Shown piece after piece: positions 45,528 to 52,858 of a stretch of 64,000 nucleotides of DNA. The notes below the pieces were generated by a model that saw only the letters and a program-made list of their open reading frames with translations, made no database searches and was not told the origin of the DNA. Location of the stretch: positions 55,059-119,058 of the forward strand of contig CAVVVS010000061.1 of assembly GCA_963751355.1 (NCBI GenBank). The letters run 5' to 3'. The translations under genes and the position numbers were made by a program. The stretch comes from CAVVVS01 sp963751355 (GTDB lineage Bacteria > Bacteroidota > Ignavibacteria > Ignavibacteriales > Ignavibacteriaceae). Position 1 is the stretch's first letter. Each line of letters opens with the position of its first letter.

Positions 45528-45553
45528 GACGTATTCCTATTTTTCTTTGTTCC
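45528..45553 (-). promoter_or_regulatory. Putative ECF promoter of the sigma gene
   Basis: On the minus strand GGAAC (45553-45549), 17 bases, CGTC (45531-45528) followed by TAA. This fits the general ECF consensus (GGAAC / CGTC). The -10 is only about 7 bases from the ATG at 45521, so the message would have almost no leader; no Shine-Dalgarno is present, which agrees. Confidence 0.5.
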
Positions 45554-45681
45554 CTAAAATAAGCAGAATTTATAAACTATTAAACTTATTTTTAAAGCTT
45601 CTAAATGAAGTAAATGAATTATTACTATTGCATAAGAAGCGCTATCTAATTAAATTAATTCAAAAAATTTAGGAGTTATGC

Positions 45682-46023
45682 ATGAAAACAAAAATTCGTG
45701 AACAGTACGGTGCCGTTGTAATTGATTTAAAAGGGAATGTAATGGGGGGCGACGATACTAAAGAGTTCAATGAGCTATTACATAAACTGATAGATGAAGA
45801 AAAGACAAATATCGTGGTTGATTTATCCGATGTTAAGTTCATGAATAGCTCCGGACTTGGTATGCTTATCGGCGGGCTCACAACCATGAAAAAAGCTAAC
45901 GGCAGTTTGAAACTTGCCAGAACAACGGAAAAGATTGAAAGTTTATTGGTTATTACAAAATTGATTACAATCTTTGATTCCTATGATACCGTTGATGAAG
46001 CAGTTCAAAGCTTTGGCAATTAA
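45682..46023 (+). CDS. STAS-domain anti-sigma factor antagonist
   Basis: Single STAS domain of 113 aa. Ser56 in FMNSSGLGML is the expected phosphorylation site. AGGAG precedes the ATG. Divergent from the ECF sigma gene and ended by its own terminator, so it is a one-gene unit without kinase or phosphatase. It probably joins the partner-switching network of this region or another one elsewhere. Confidence 0.93.
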   Translation: MKTKIREQYGAVVIDLKGNVMGGDDTKEFNELLHKLIDEEKTNIVVDLSDVKFMNSSGLGMLIGGLTTMKKANGSLKLARTTEKIESLLVITKLITIFDSYDTVDEAVQSFGN

Positions 46024-46073
46024 TTGCTTAATTTAGTTTACTCATAAGTAAATTTATATCTGTAAGTTTAAAT

Positions 46074-46107
46074 AAACTCCGGATTTTGTAGATTCGGAGT
46101 TTTATTT
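46074..46107 (+). terminator. Intrinsic terminator after the STAS gene
   Basis: Stem AAACTCCG (46074-46081) / CGGAGTTT (46095-46102), extended by G-T and A-T pairs, then a T-rich stretch. Ends the STAS message before purA. Confidence 0.75.
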
Positions 46108-46133
46108 TGTGAATTCGAATAGAGGGACAAACA

Positions 46134-47405
46134 ATGAGTGTTACAATACTAGTCGGCAGCCAGTGGGGTGACGAGGGCAAAGGAAAAATTGTCGATATTT
46201 TAAGTGAAAATTTTGATATTGTTGCCAGATATCAAGGTGGTGCTAATGCCGGGCATACTGTTGAAATAGGAGATAAGCAATTTATTTTGCATTTAATTCC
46301 TTCCGGCATACTAAGAGAAAAAGTAATTTGTGTAATTGGCAACGGAGTAGTAATAGATCCGAATGCTTTACTTGAAGAAATTGCTCTACTCGAAAAGAAT
46401 AATATCAAAGTTGACAACAGATTGTTCATCAGTCATAACGCTCACTTGATTATGCCCTATCATAAACTTCTCGATTCTATCAGCGAAAGTGGCGAAAATA
46501 AAATCGGTACTACCGGCAGAGGCATAGGCCCTTGTTATATAGACAAATATGCCAGAAAAGGGATTAAGATTGTTGATCTTTTAAATAGAGAATCGTTGGA
46601 AAAGAAAATTAGGGAAAATTTAGAAGAAAAAAATAATCTTCTTAAAAAGGTTTACGATCATGATGAACTTGACGTTGAAGTAATTATCAAACAGTATTTA
46701 GATTTCGACAAAAAGATAGATAAATATATTACCGATGCTCCTTTATATTTAAACCAAGCCATTGCTGATAATAAATCGATTTTACTTGAGGGTGCACAGG
46801 GCGCATTATTAGATGTGGATCACGGCACTTATCCATATGTTACCTCATCCAGCCCTACCTCCGGAGGTGCATGTACAGGTACCGGCATTCCGCCTACTAA
46901 AATAGATTCCGTGGTTGGAATAGTAAAGGCTTACACAACAAGAGTCGGTCTCGGACCGTTTCCTGTTGAACTTACGGATGAAGAGGGAGAAAAATTAAGA
47001 AAAATCGGTGCCGAATACGGTGCCACTACCGGGCGCCCGCGAAGATGCGGATGGTTCGATGCTTTCCTTGTTCGATATTCAGCTATGATAAACGGTATTG
47101 ATACGGTTGCAATAACCAAATTAGATGTACTCGGCGGCTTTGATGAAATTAAAGTTTGTGTTGGCTATGAGCTGAACGGTAAGCGTTTAAAGTCATTTCC
47201 TACTGATGTCAAGCGTCTTTCAAAAGTAAACCCCATTTATGAAAATCTGCCCGGATGGAAGAAAGATATTTCTGCATGTAAATCATTTGATGAACTTCCG
47301 AATGCAACCAAAGATTATTTATCTTTCATTGCAGATCAATCCGGAATAAATATTAAAATAATATCCGTTGGACCCAAAAGACAACAAACTTTTTTTGTAG
47401 AATGA
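46134..47405 (+). CDS. purA: Adenylosuccinate synthetase
   Basis: Makes adenylosuccinate from IMP, aspartate and GTP, first committed step to AMP. 423 aa. Family motifs GSQWGDEGKGKIVDIL at the start, GGANAGHTV, TGRGIGPCY, EGAQGALLDVDHGTYPYVTSS and TTGRPRRCGWFD are intact. The next gene (amidase) begins with an ATGA overlap. Purine enzymes and cell-wall enzymes are not normally linked, so the overlap may be simple compaction. Confidence 0.97.
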   Translation: MSVTILVGSQWGDEGKGKIVDILSENFDIVARYQGGANAGHTVEIGDKQFILHLIPSGILREKVICVIGNGVVIDPNALLEEIALLEKNNIKVDNRLFISHNAHLIMPYHKLLDSISESGENKIGTTGRGIGPCYIDKYARKGIKIVDLLNRESLEKKIRENLEEKNNLLKKVYDHDELDVEVIIKQYLDFDKKIDKYITDAPLYLNQAIADNKSILLEGAQGALLDVDHGTYPYVTSSSPTSGGACTGTGIPPTKIDSVVGIVKAYTTRVGLGPFPVELTDEEGEKLRKIGAEYGATTGRPRRCGWFDAFLVRYSAMINGIDTVAITKLDVLGGFDEIKVCVGYELNGKRLKSFPTDVKRLSKVNPIYENLPGWKKDISACKSFDELPNATKDYLSFIADQSGINIKIISVGPKRQQTFFVE

Positions 47406-49255
47406 AAAAATCATATACGGCAGCAGTAATTCTGCTGCTGCTTTTTTCAATCCGCGCCTTTGCTCAAAATACCCAGCAAACAATATCATTATCTTTACTC
47501 TCCCCTTCACCGTATCGAACTTTGGAATTGACCGGTAAGCCGTTTTACCTGATCGGAATGGTTAAGCCCGCTGGCGCTAAATTGAGTGTCAACGGAATGA
47601 ATGCTAAAGTTGATGATGACGGCGCATTTATTGCTTTTGCAAATGTTGATTTATTTAGTAAAGATACTAAGATAAAAGGTAGATTCATTTTCGATATCAC
47701 TACTCCATTCGGCAAAAAAAAGATAGAAAAAATATTTAATGTAATCCCGTTGACTAAAACTTCTCCAAGCGATACACTAGTTGTGGATTCCACCTGGAAT
47801 ATCGATCCTTCTGTGGATAAAGCATTACAAATCGGCGATTATTTACCCGTAGAGATAAAAGCCACACCAAATTCGAATGTTTCATTTAAAGTATCCGGTA
47901 TCGACAAAATTTTCCCCATGAGCGAAACTAAAAATATAAATAATTATATCTGGGGTGACGCTGTTTTTGGAGAAGGATTTAAAGGTATTCATGACACAGT
48001 TAAAGGAATTTATAAGGGAGGATTCTTCTTAACAAAACAGTTAAAAAACGATTCAATAAAATTTATTGTAACAAATAAGAAACTGGGGGAAATAATAAAA
48101 TGGGCACCCGGTAAAATATCAACAATGGAACCGTCTGTTCCGCTAATTATCCAAACAAAATATGATCCGAATCTTATAACCGGAAGATATGGCCCAGGAA
48201 AAGGATATAAATTATTTTTAGCTGATAGTATAAATCTCCTGGTTACAGGTAGACAGGATGGTTGGTATAGGTGTAAGATATCAAGCGATGAATCGATTTT
48301 TATTCCTGAATCTTCTGTTGAAGAATTACCGGAGGGCACACCCCTGCCCCATTCTTCTATCCGCGTAATTAGGACAAAAGACTTCGCAAAATATACGATT
48401 GTTAGGTTAGGTTTGAATGAAAGATGCCCTTACAAGATCATTGAGCACAATAATCCGCAAAGTATTGAAATGCTGGTTTATAATGTTACCTCAAATATTG
48501 ACTGGATTTTTTATGATAAAAAGGGTGATTTTATTAAGCAAATAAAATGGGATCAGCCAAAAGATAATGTTTTAAAAGTAAAAATTATTTTAAATGAAAA
48601 AACACATTGGGGATACTCGGCATCTTATGAGGGAAATATTTTGGATCTAAAAATTAAGAAACCGGCAAAAAGGAATGCCGGTTTTCTTTTCTGGAATAAT
48701 CAATTAAAAGGAAGAGTAATTACACTGGATCCTGGTCACAATCCTGATACAGGCGCTGAAGGACCGAGGGGAACTCTGGAACGGGATGTTAACCTTAAAA
48801 TAACATTACAGCTAAAAAAATTACTCGAAGATTCGGGTGCAAAAGTACATTTGACACATACAGATAATCCACTCTCTCTTCGTCAAAGAAAACCGGTAGT
48901 AAATTCATTTGATCCGGATATCTCAATCAGCATTCACAATAATGCTGTTCCGCAAGGTGTAAATCCCATTATACACAACGGAAGTTCTGTTTATTACTAT
49001 TACGGGCAGGCATTACCACTGGCAGAAATGGTTCAAGAAAATTTCTTAAAAAACCTTGGATTAAAAGATTTCGGTTTATATTGGGATAATCTTTACATGT
49101 GCAGAATTCCCGGATCAATCTCGTTACTTGTTGAACCGGCGTTTATGATAGTACCGGAACAAGAAAAATTGCTGAATACTGAAAAATTTAGAGAAAAAAT
49201 TGCTAAATCTATATTTGATGGAATAGAAGAATTTTATGAGGAATACAGCCAATGA
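47402..49255 (+). CDS. N-acetylmuramoyl-L-alanine amidase (Amidase_3)
   Basis: Exported peptidoglycan hydrolase of 617 aa that cuts the bond between MurNAc and L-Ala. A signal peptide (KKSYTAAVILLLLFSIRAFA) is followed by a long non-catalytic region (about 25-430) with strand-rich segments, including an SH3-like stretch near 250-310. The C-terminal Amidase_3 domain (about 435-617) has LDPGHNPDT, GTLERDVNLK and SISIHNNA supplying the zinc His, Glu, His ligands, and VEPAFM with the catalytic Glu. The kinase gene overlaps its end by 4 bases. Confidence 0.92.
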   Translation: MKKSYTAAVILLLLFSIRAFAQNTQQTISLSLLSPSPYRTLELTGKPFYLIGMVKPAGAKLSVNGMNAKVDDDGAFIAFANVDLFSKDTKIKGRFIFDITTPFGKKKIEKIFNVIPLTKTSPSDTLVVDSTWNIDPSVDKALQIGDYLPVEIKATPNSNVSFKVSGIDKIFPMSETKNINNYIWGDAVFGEGFKGIHDTVKGIYKGGFFLTKQLKNDSIKFIVTNKKLGEIIKWAPGKISTMEPSVPLIIQTKYDPNLITGRYGPGKGYKLFLADSINLLVTGRQDGWYRCKISSDESIFIPESSVEELPEGTPLPHSSIRVIRTKDFAKYTIVRLGLNERCPYKIIEHNNPQSIEMLVYNVTSNIDWIFYDKKGDFIKQIKWDQPKDNVLKVKIILNEKTHWGYSASYEGNILDLKIKKPAKRNAGFLFWNNQLKGRVITLDPGHNPDTGAEGPRGTLERDVNLKITLQLKKLLEDSGAKVHLTHTDNPLSLRQRKPVVNSFDPDISISIHNNAVPQGVNPIIHNGSSVYYYYGQALPLAEMVQENFLKNLGLKDFGLYWDNLYMCRIPGSISLLVEPAFMIVPEQEKLLNTEKFREKIAKSIFDGIEEFYEEYSQ

Positions 49256-50457
49256 AGATGAGCGGTGGTCCAAGATCGTTTAATATAAAAATAGCACTCT
49301 TGATAATAGCGATAGGTATTGCGGGCGGTACTCTTTTTTATACTCAAAATTTAGTACAGCAGCTTCAAACCAATGAACGGAATATTCTACAGCTTTATGC
49401 AAGAGGAATTGAATACGTAGCGAATACGTCTTCGCAGGACAATGATATTACATTTCTTTTTGATAATATAATAAAACCAATAGATTTTCCGCTTATCTTA
49501 ACCGATGCAAAAAATGAGGTGAATCTAAACAGTAAAGAAGGTATTCGCAATATTCAATATGATACTTCAATGTCAAAAACAGAATTGAAAAAATATTTTG
49601 CCGAAAAGATAAAAGAAATGGACAAACTGCACTCACCTTTGCTGGTATCTTACCAGGGTAGAGTGGTTCAAGAAATCCATTACGGTGATTCCAGGTTAAT
49701 TACACAGTTAAAATACTATCCCTACCTTCAAATATTTATTGCAGCTTTATTTATAATACTCGGGTATATCGGTTTCAGCAATATCAAAAAAAGCGAACAG
49801 AGCAATATTTGGGTTGGGATGGCGAAAGAAACGGCTCATCAATTTGGGACTCCGATTTCCAGTTTGATGGGCTGGCTTGAGATGTTAAAACTGCAATATA
49901 AAGATCCCGATAAGGTACTGGATGTTGCCGAAGAAATAGGTAATGACGTTGAAAAGTTAAATAAAATAACTTACAGGTTTTCGAAGATTGGCGCTACTCC
50001 TGAATTAAAACCGTATGTACTTTATGAAGTAATTATAAATGTTATCGAGTATTTCCAGAGAAGACTCCCGCAATTAGGGAAAAGCGTTGAACTGACTCTT
50101 GAGGGAGATCAAAATGCGGTAGTTCTTTTAAACTCCGAACTTTTTGAATGGGTAATAGAAAATTTGATTAAAAATGCACTAGACGCAATCGATCATAAAA
50201 ACGGAAGGATAAATCTTCATATCCTAGCAACCCGGAACTCGGTTGAAATTGATGTTACCGATAACGGTAAAGGCATAGAAATTAAAAGACGAAAAGATGT
50301 ATTTCGCCCCGGTTACAGCACAAAGCGAAGAGGCTGGGGGCTTGGATTGAGTCTCTCAAAAAGAATTATAGAAGGATATCATAACGGTAAAATATTTGTA
50401 AAAAGTTCTGTTACGGGAGAAGGTACAACGTTTAAGATAATTTTGAAGAAAAATTAA
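49252..50457 (+). CDS. Membrane sensor histidine kinase
   Basis: Sensor kinase of 401 aa with two helices (about 12-30 and 160-180) enclosing a periplasmic domain of about 130 residues. Phosphoacceptor His196 lies in AKETAHQFGTPISSL; the HATPase has NLIKNALDAID, VTDNGKGIE and RRGWGLGLSLSKRII. Coupled by an ATGA overlap to the amidase, so it may sense envelope or cell-wall state. No response regulator adjacent. Its stop codon overlaps the convergent nadA stop by 4 bases. Confidence 0.92.
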   Translation: MKMSGGPRSFNIKIALLIIAIGIAGGTLFYTQNLVQQLQTNERNILQLYARGIEYVANTSSQDNDITFLFDNIIKPIDFPLILTDAKNEVNLNSKEGIRNIQYDTSMSKTELKKYFAEKIKEMDKLHSPLLVSYQGRVVQEIHYGDSRLITQLKYYPYLQIFIAALFIILGYIGFSNIKKSEQSNIWVGMAKETAHQFGTPISSLMGWLEMLKLQYKDPDKVLDVAEEIGNDVEKLNKITYRFSKIGATPELKPYVLYEVIINVIEYFQRRLPQLGKSVELTLEGDQNAVVLLNSELFEWVIENLIKNALDAIDHKNGRINLHILATRNSVEIDVTDNGKGIEIKRRKDVFRPGYSTKRRGWGLGLSLSKRIIEGYHNGKIFVKSSVTGEGTTFKIILKKN

Positions 50458-51401
50458 CTCATCTCCAGCATCCTTTCAATCGGTTTTAAAGCCCGCTGAA
50501 TTATTTCAGGCTCCATCTTGATCTGTGGCTCTTTATTTTTCATGCAAAGATAAAGTTTCTCCATCGTATTAAGTTTCATATGCGGACATTCGTTGCAATT
50601 GCAGTTTTTATCCGGCGGCGCTGCAATGAATTGCTTATGAGGGACATATTTCTGCATCTGATGAATGATTCCAACCTCTGTAGCCACAATATATTTGTCA
50701 CCTTTATCTTCTTGAACAAATTTTAATAATTTACTGGTAGAGCCTATAAAATCTGCCCTTATAAGCAATGCGTCTTCACACTCCGGGTGTGCGATAAGTT
50801 TAGCGCCGGGATTTTGAAGCTGTAATTTGATAATTTTCTGTTCGCTGAAAGTTTCATGTACAATACAGGTTCCATCCCATAGAAGCATTTCTCTCCCGGT
50901 TTTTTTAATCAGATATCTTCCAAGATTTCTATCAGGTGAAAATAATATGGGTTGGTTTTTCGGAATTTGTTTGATGATTTTTTCCGCGTTACTAGATGTA
51001 CATATTATATCACTTAATGCTTTTACTGCGGCCGTACAATTAATATAGGTGACTGCCAAATGGTCGGGATGAGTTTCTCTGAACGCTTTGAACAAGGGAG
51101 CAGGACAACTATCGGCTAATGAACAACCTGCTTCCAAATCCGGTAATAAAACAAGTTTGTTGGGATTAAGAATTTTTGCCGTCTCCGCCATAAAATGTAC
51201 GCCAGCGAATACGATAACGTCTGCGTCAGTAGTTTTTGCTTTTCTTGCTAACTCCAGGCTGTCGCCCACAAAATCTGCAATATCCTGTATTTCAGATTCC
51301 TGATAATAGTGAGCTAATACAGTAGCATTAAGTTCAATCTTTAAACGTTTGATTTCTTGCTCAAAATCTATTTGGGTATCCACTTCTTCAAAGTCTAACA
51401 T
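50454..51401 (-). CDS. nadA: Quinolinate synthase NadA
   Basis: 4Fe-4S enzyme joining iminoaspartate and dihydroxyacetone phosphate to quinolinate in NAD synthesis. 315 aa. Cluster cysteines are in the conserved segments NCTAAVKAL, HPECEDALL and CNCNECPHM; LAHYYQESEIQDIADFVGDS is the family's N-terminal signature. nadB and nadC are not in the window. Ends tail to tail with the kinase gene. Confidence 0.96.
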   Translation of the reverse strand: MLDFEEVDTQIDFEQEIKRLKIELNATVLAHYYQESEIQDIADFVGDSLELARKAKTTDADVIVFAGVHFMAETAKILNPNKLVLLPDLEAGCSLADSCPAPLFKAFRETHPDHLAVTYINCTAAVKALSDIICTSSNAEKIIKQIPKNQPILFSPDRNLGRYLIKKTGREMLLWDGTCIVHETFSEQKIIKLQLQNPGAKLIAHPECEDALLIRADFIGSTSKLLKFVQEDKGDKYIVATEVGIIHQMQKYVPHKQFIAAPPDKNCNCNECPHMKLNTMEKLYLCMKNKEPQIKMEPEIIQRALKPIERMLEMS

Positions 51402-51536
51402 CTATTAACTCCGCAGAATATTTAAAATTTTGTTTTTAACATAATAAAAATGCCTCAAAATAATTAAACCAAAAATATATCTTATAATGGAACAAGGTAC
51501 GATTTTCTAATTAATTATTTTCAAAGAACTTAATTA

Positions 51537-51551
51537 TGGCATTATACTTGA
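51537..51551 (+). promoter_or_regulatory. Putative sigma-54 promoter of small-RNA unit 1
   Basis: TGGCAT-N5-TTGA, the -24/-12 arrangement of RpoN promoters with the correct 5-base gap. The conserved RNA start lies 26 bases after its first base, as in the other two units. No clear upstream activator sites are seen here. Confidence 0.55.
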
Positions 51552-51562
51552 AAAAACTGATT

Positions 51563-51645
51563 TGAAAATAGAAAATAATTTTAAGCAAAATCATGTCTGC
51601 AATAACCTGCCGGGTTTTTATTCAAATACCCGGCAGCGATCTTTT
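51563..51645 (+). ncRNA. Small-RNA-like unit 1 (divergent copy)
   Basis: Starts with TGAAAATAGAAAATA and keeps the next bases (TTTTAAGCA), identical to units 2 and 3 except for one base in the first 25. It then diverges, lacks the CUCCCU motifs, and ends in a 9-bp hairpin CTGCCGGGT (51607-51615) / ACCCGGCAG (51628-51636) with only a weak T tail (TTTT at 51642-51645). Likely an older or altered family member of about 83 nt. Confidence 0.55.
51607..51645 (+). terminator. Hairpin at the end of small-RNA unit 1
   Basis: Nine perfect base pairs with a 12-base loop; the T run comes 5 bases late, so termination may be inefficient. Confidence 0.5.
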
Positions 51646-51697
51646 AAACCTATAATCAAAATTCAGTGAAAGTAATCCTCCAAAAGTATATCTGACA

Positions 51698-51730
51698 TGT
51701 AATAATCACCTTCAATATGTAAGAATTACC
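51698..51730 (+). promoter_or_regulatory. Paired upstream activator-like sites of unit 2
   Basis: TGTAATAATCACC (51698-51710) and TGTAAGAATTACC (51718-51730), direct repeats exactly 20 bp apart, the second starting 74 bp before the -24 element. Same arrangement as unit 3. Fits binding sites of a sigma-54 activator. Confidence 0.6.
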
Positions 51731-51791
51731 GAAAAGAATACTCGTATACAGCAAAACCTTTAAAAACAATTGATTTTTATCTTTATTTTTA

Positions 51792-51806
51792 TGGCACATA
51801 AGTTGT
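51792..51806 (+). promoter_or_regulatory. Putative sigma-54 promoter of small-RNA unit 2
   Basis: TGGCAC-ATAAG-TTGT: the -24 half is a perfect match to TGGCAC and the spacing is exact; the -12 half has T in place of the usual C of TTGC. The predicted start, 12 bases on, is 51818, exactly where identity with unit 3 resumes. Confidence 0.7.
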
Positions 51807-51817
51807 GCCCTCTAATA

Positions 51818-51907
51818 TGAAAATAGAAAATAGTTTTAAGCATAGCACTCCCTTCATTAAAAGTCACACAAAACCTGCTGAATACTCCCTCACTTCAGCA
51901 GGTTTTT
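51818..51907 (+). ncRNA. Putative sigma-54-dependent small RNA, unit 2
   Basis: About 90 nt, nearly identical to unit 3 over its whole length while flanking DNA differs. No open frame of useful size. The 5' part (TGAAAATAGAAAATAG) is A-rich, then AGCACTCCCTTC, then a terminator hairpin whose loop holds ACTCCCTCA. The two C-rich CUCCCU motifs could pair with GGGAG-type ribosome sites. Differences from unit 3 in the stem keep pairing (GCAGG here, GCGGG with a G-U pair there). Confidence 0.7.
51872..51907 (+). terminator. Intrinsic terminator of small-RNA unit 2
   Basis: 11-bp perfect stem AACCTGCTGAA (51872-51882) / TTCAGCAGGTT (51894-51904), 11-base loop, then TTTTT and a further T run after CC. 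Confidence 0.92.
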
Positions 51908-51982
51908 CCTTTTAAATTCAAAATCTCTTCCCAATAAGTTAAAAATGCTCTTTCTAATTTTAGCCCTTTAAAAAGCACAAAC

Positions 51983-52060
51983 GCGTCATTCTGAACAAAG
52001 TGAAGAATCTCCAAATAATTAAATATGAGAGATTCTTCAGTCTCTTCACTCCTTCAGAAG
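51983..52060. repeat. REP-like palindromic element
   Basis: Begins CGTCATTCTGAACAAAGTG; inner arms TGAAGAATCTC (52001-52011) and GAGATTCTTCA (52029-52039) pair perfectly, and outer arms TTCTGAA (51989-51995) / TTCAGAA (52053-52059) pair as well. Elements starting GTCATTCTGA...GAAGAATCT are common dispersed repeats in many bacterial genomes. Only one copy is in the window. Confidence 0.65.
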
Positions 52061-52340
52061 GAAACATTTTCTCATTTATAGTGGTCTCAATAATGAATAT
52101 TTTTTTACATTTAGACCAATAAACTAATTAAATTTTCTAAGCCTCCATTTTATGTTAACTCTTTCATTCATTAGATTTTATGCAAAAGAGTTTTTTATCA
52201 TTTTATATAGACTCTATCAATAAAATTTTTTGCATATCCGGCAAACTCTCTAGTAATGTATATTTTTGAAATATATATGATTAAGACAATAATATTCCAG
52301 GGGTAAAATCAGAGATACCATATAATACGCGTAGTAATCA

Positions 52341-52373
52341 TGTAATAATAACAAGTTACATGTAAGAATTACC
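52341..52373 (+). promoter_or_regulatory. Paired upstream activator-like sites of unit 3
   Basis: TGTAATAATAACA (52341-52353) and TGTAAGAATTACC (52361-52373), 20 bp apart; the second starts 74 bp before the -24 element, identical to the geometry of unit 2. Confidence 0.6.
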
Positions 52374-52434
52374 GAAAAAAGATGCCATAACCAGTAAAAC
52401 CACTAAAAACAGCTAATTTTCAAATTATTTTTTG

Positions 52435-52449
52435 TGGCACATAAGTTGA
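52435..52449 (+). promoter_or_regulatory. Putative sigma-54 promoter of small-RNA unit 3
   Basis: TGGCAC-ATAAG-TTGA: perfect -24 half, exact spacing, -12 half with A in place of C. The predicted start 52461 coincides with the first base of the conserved RNA. Confidence 0.7.
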
Positions 52450-52460
52450 ATATTTTATTG

Positions 52461-52550
52461 TGAAAATAGAAAATAGTTTTAAGCATAGCACTCCCTCCAT
52501 TAAAAGTCACACAAAACCTGCTGAACGCTCCCTCAGTTCAGCGGGTTTTT
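52461..52550 (+). ncRNA. Putative sigma-54-dependent small RNA, unit 3
   Basis: 90-nt partner of unit 2 with the same TGAAAATAGAAAATAG start, AGCACTCCCTCC motif and terminator hairpin with loop GCTCCCTCA. Only a handful of base differences, mostly in the loop or stem where pairing is kept (one extra C-G pair closes the loop here). No protein-coding potential seen. Confidence 0.7.
52515..52550 (+). terminator. Intrinsic terminator of small-RNA unit 3
   Basis: 12-bp stem AACCTGCTGAAC (52515-52526) / GTTCAGCGGGTT (52536-52547) with one G-U pair, 9-base loop, then T residues to 52550. Confidence 0.92.
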
Positions 52551-52858
52551 CCTCTTAAAATCGACCCACTAGCTTCTGGCATACGAAAGTTTAAAGACAA
52601 ATAATTCTTTTTAATATAAATAATTATAGGAAAAAATAGCGGTATTCGATTTTACATAAAAAACATATACAATGGTAGAGCTTTCGAATTTAGTAATACC
52701 CAACCATTTAAAATTTCGAGGGTGTCTTTTGGGATAACATCTAAAGGGGAGGGATGATATTTTTGAATGAGTTTTGTTTGCAGGATTTATTCAGTCAAAA
52801 TTAAAAAAAGCAGAGAGTAGAAAATTGGGCAAAAATAAATAGCAGTATCGAAAAGAAA

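Larger units (their letters stand above)
51402..52858. other. Large gene-free region with repeated small-RNA units
   Basis: 1457 bases without a protein gene between two minus-strand genes. It contains three plus-strand units with sigma-54-like promoters and a shared RNA start, two of them with terminators and paired upstream sites, plus one REP-like palindrome (51983-52060); all are listed separately. The last 300 bases (52560-52858) hold nothing I recognise. Confidence 0.8.
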
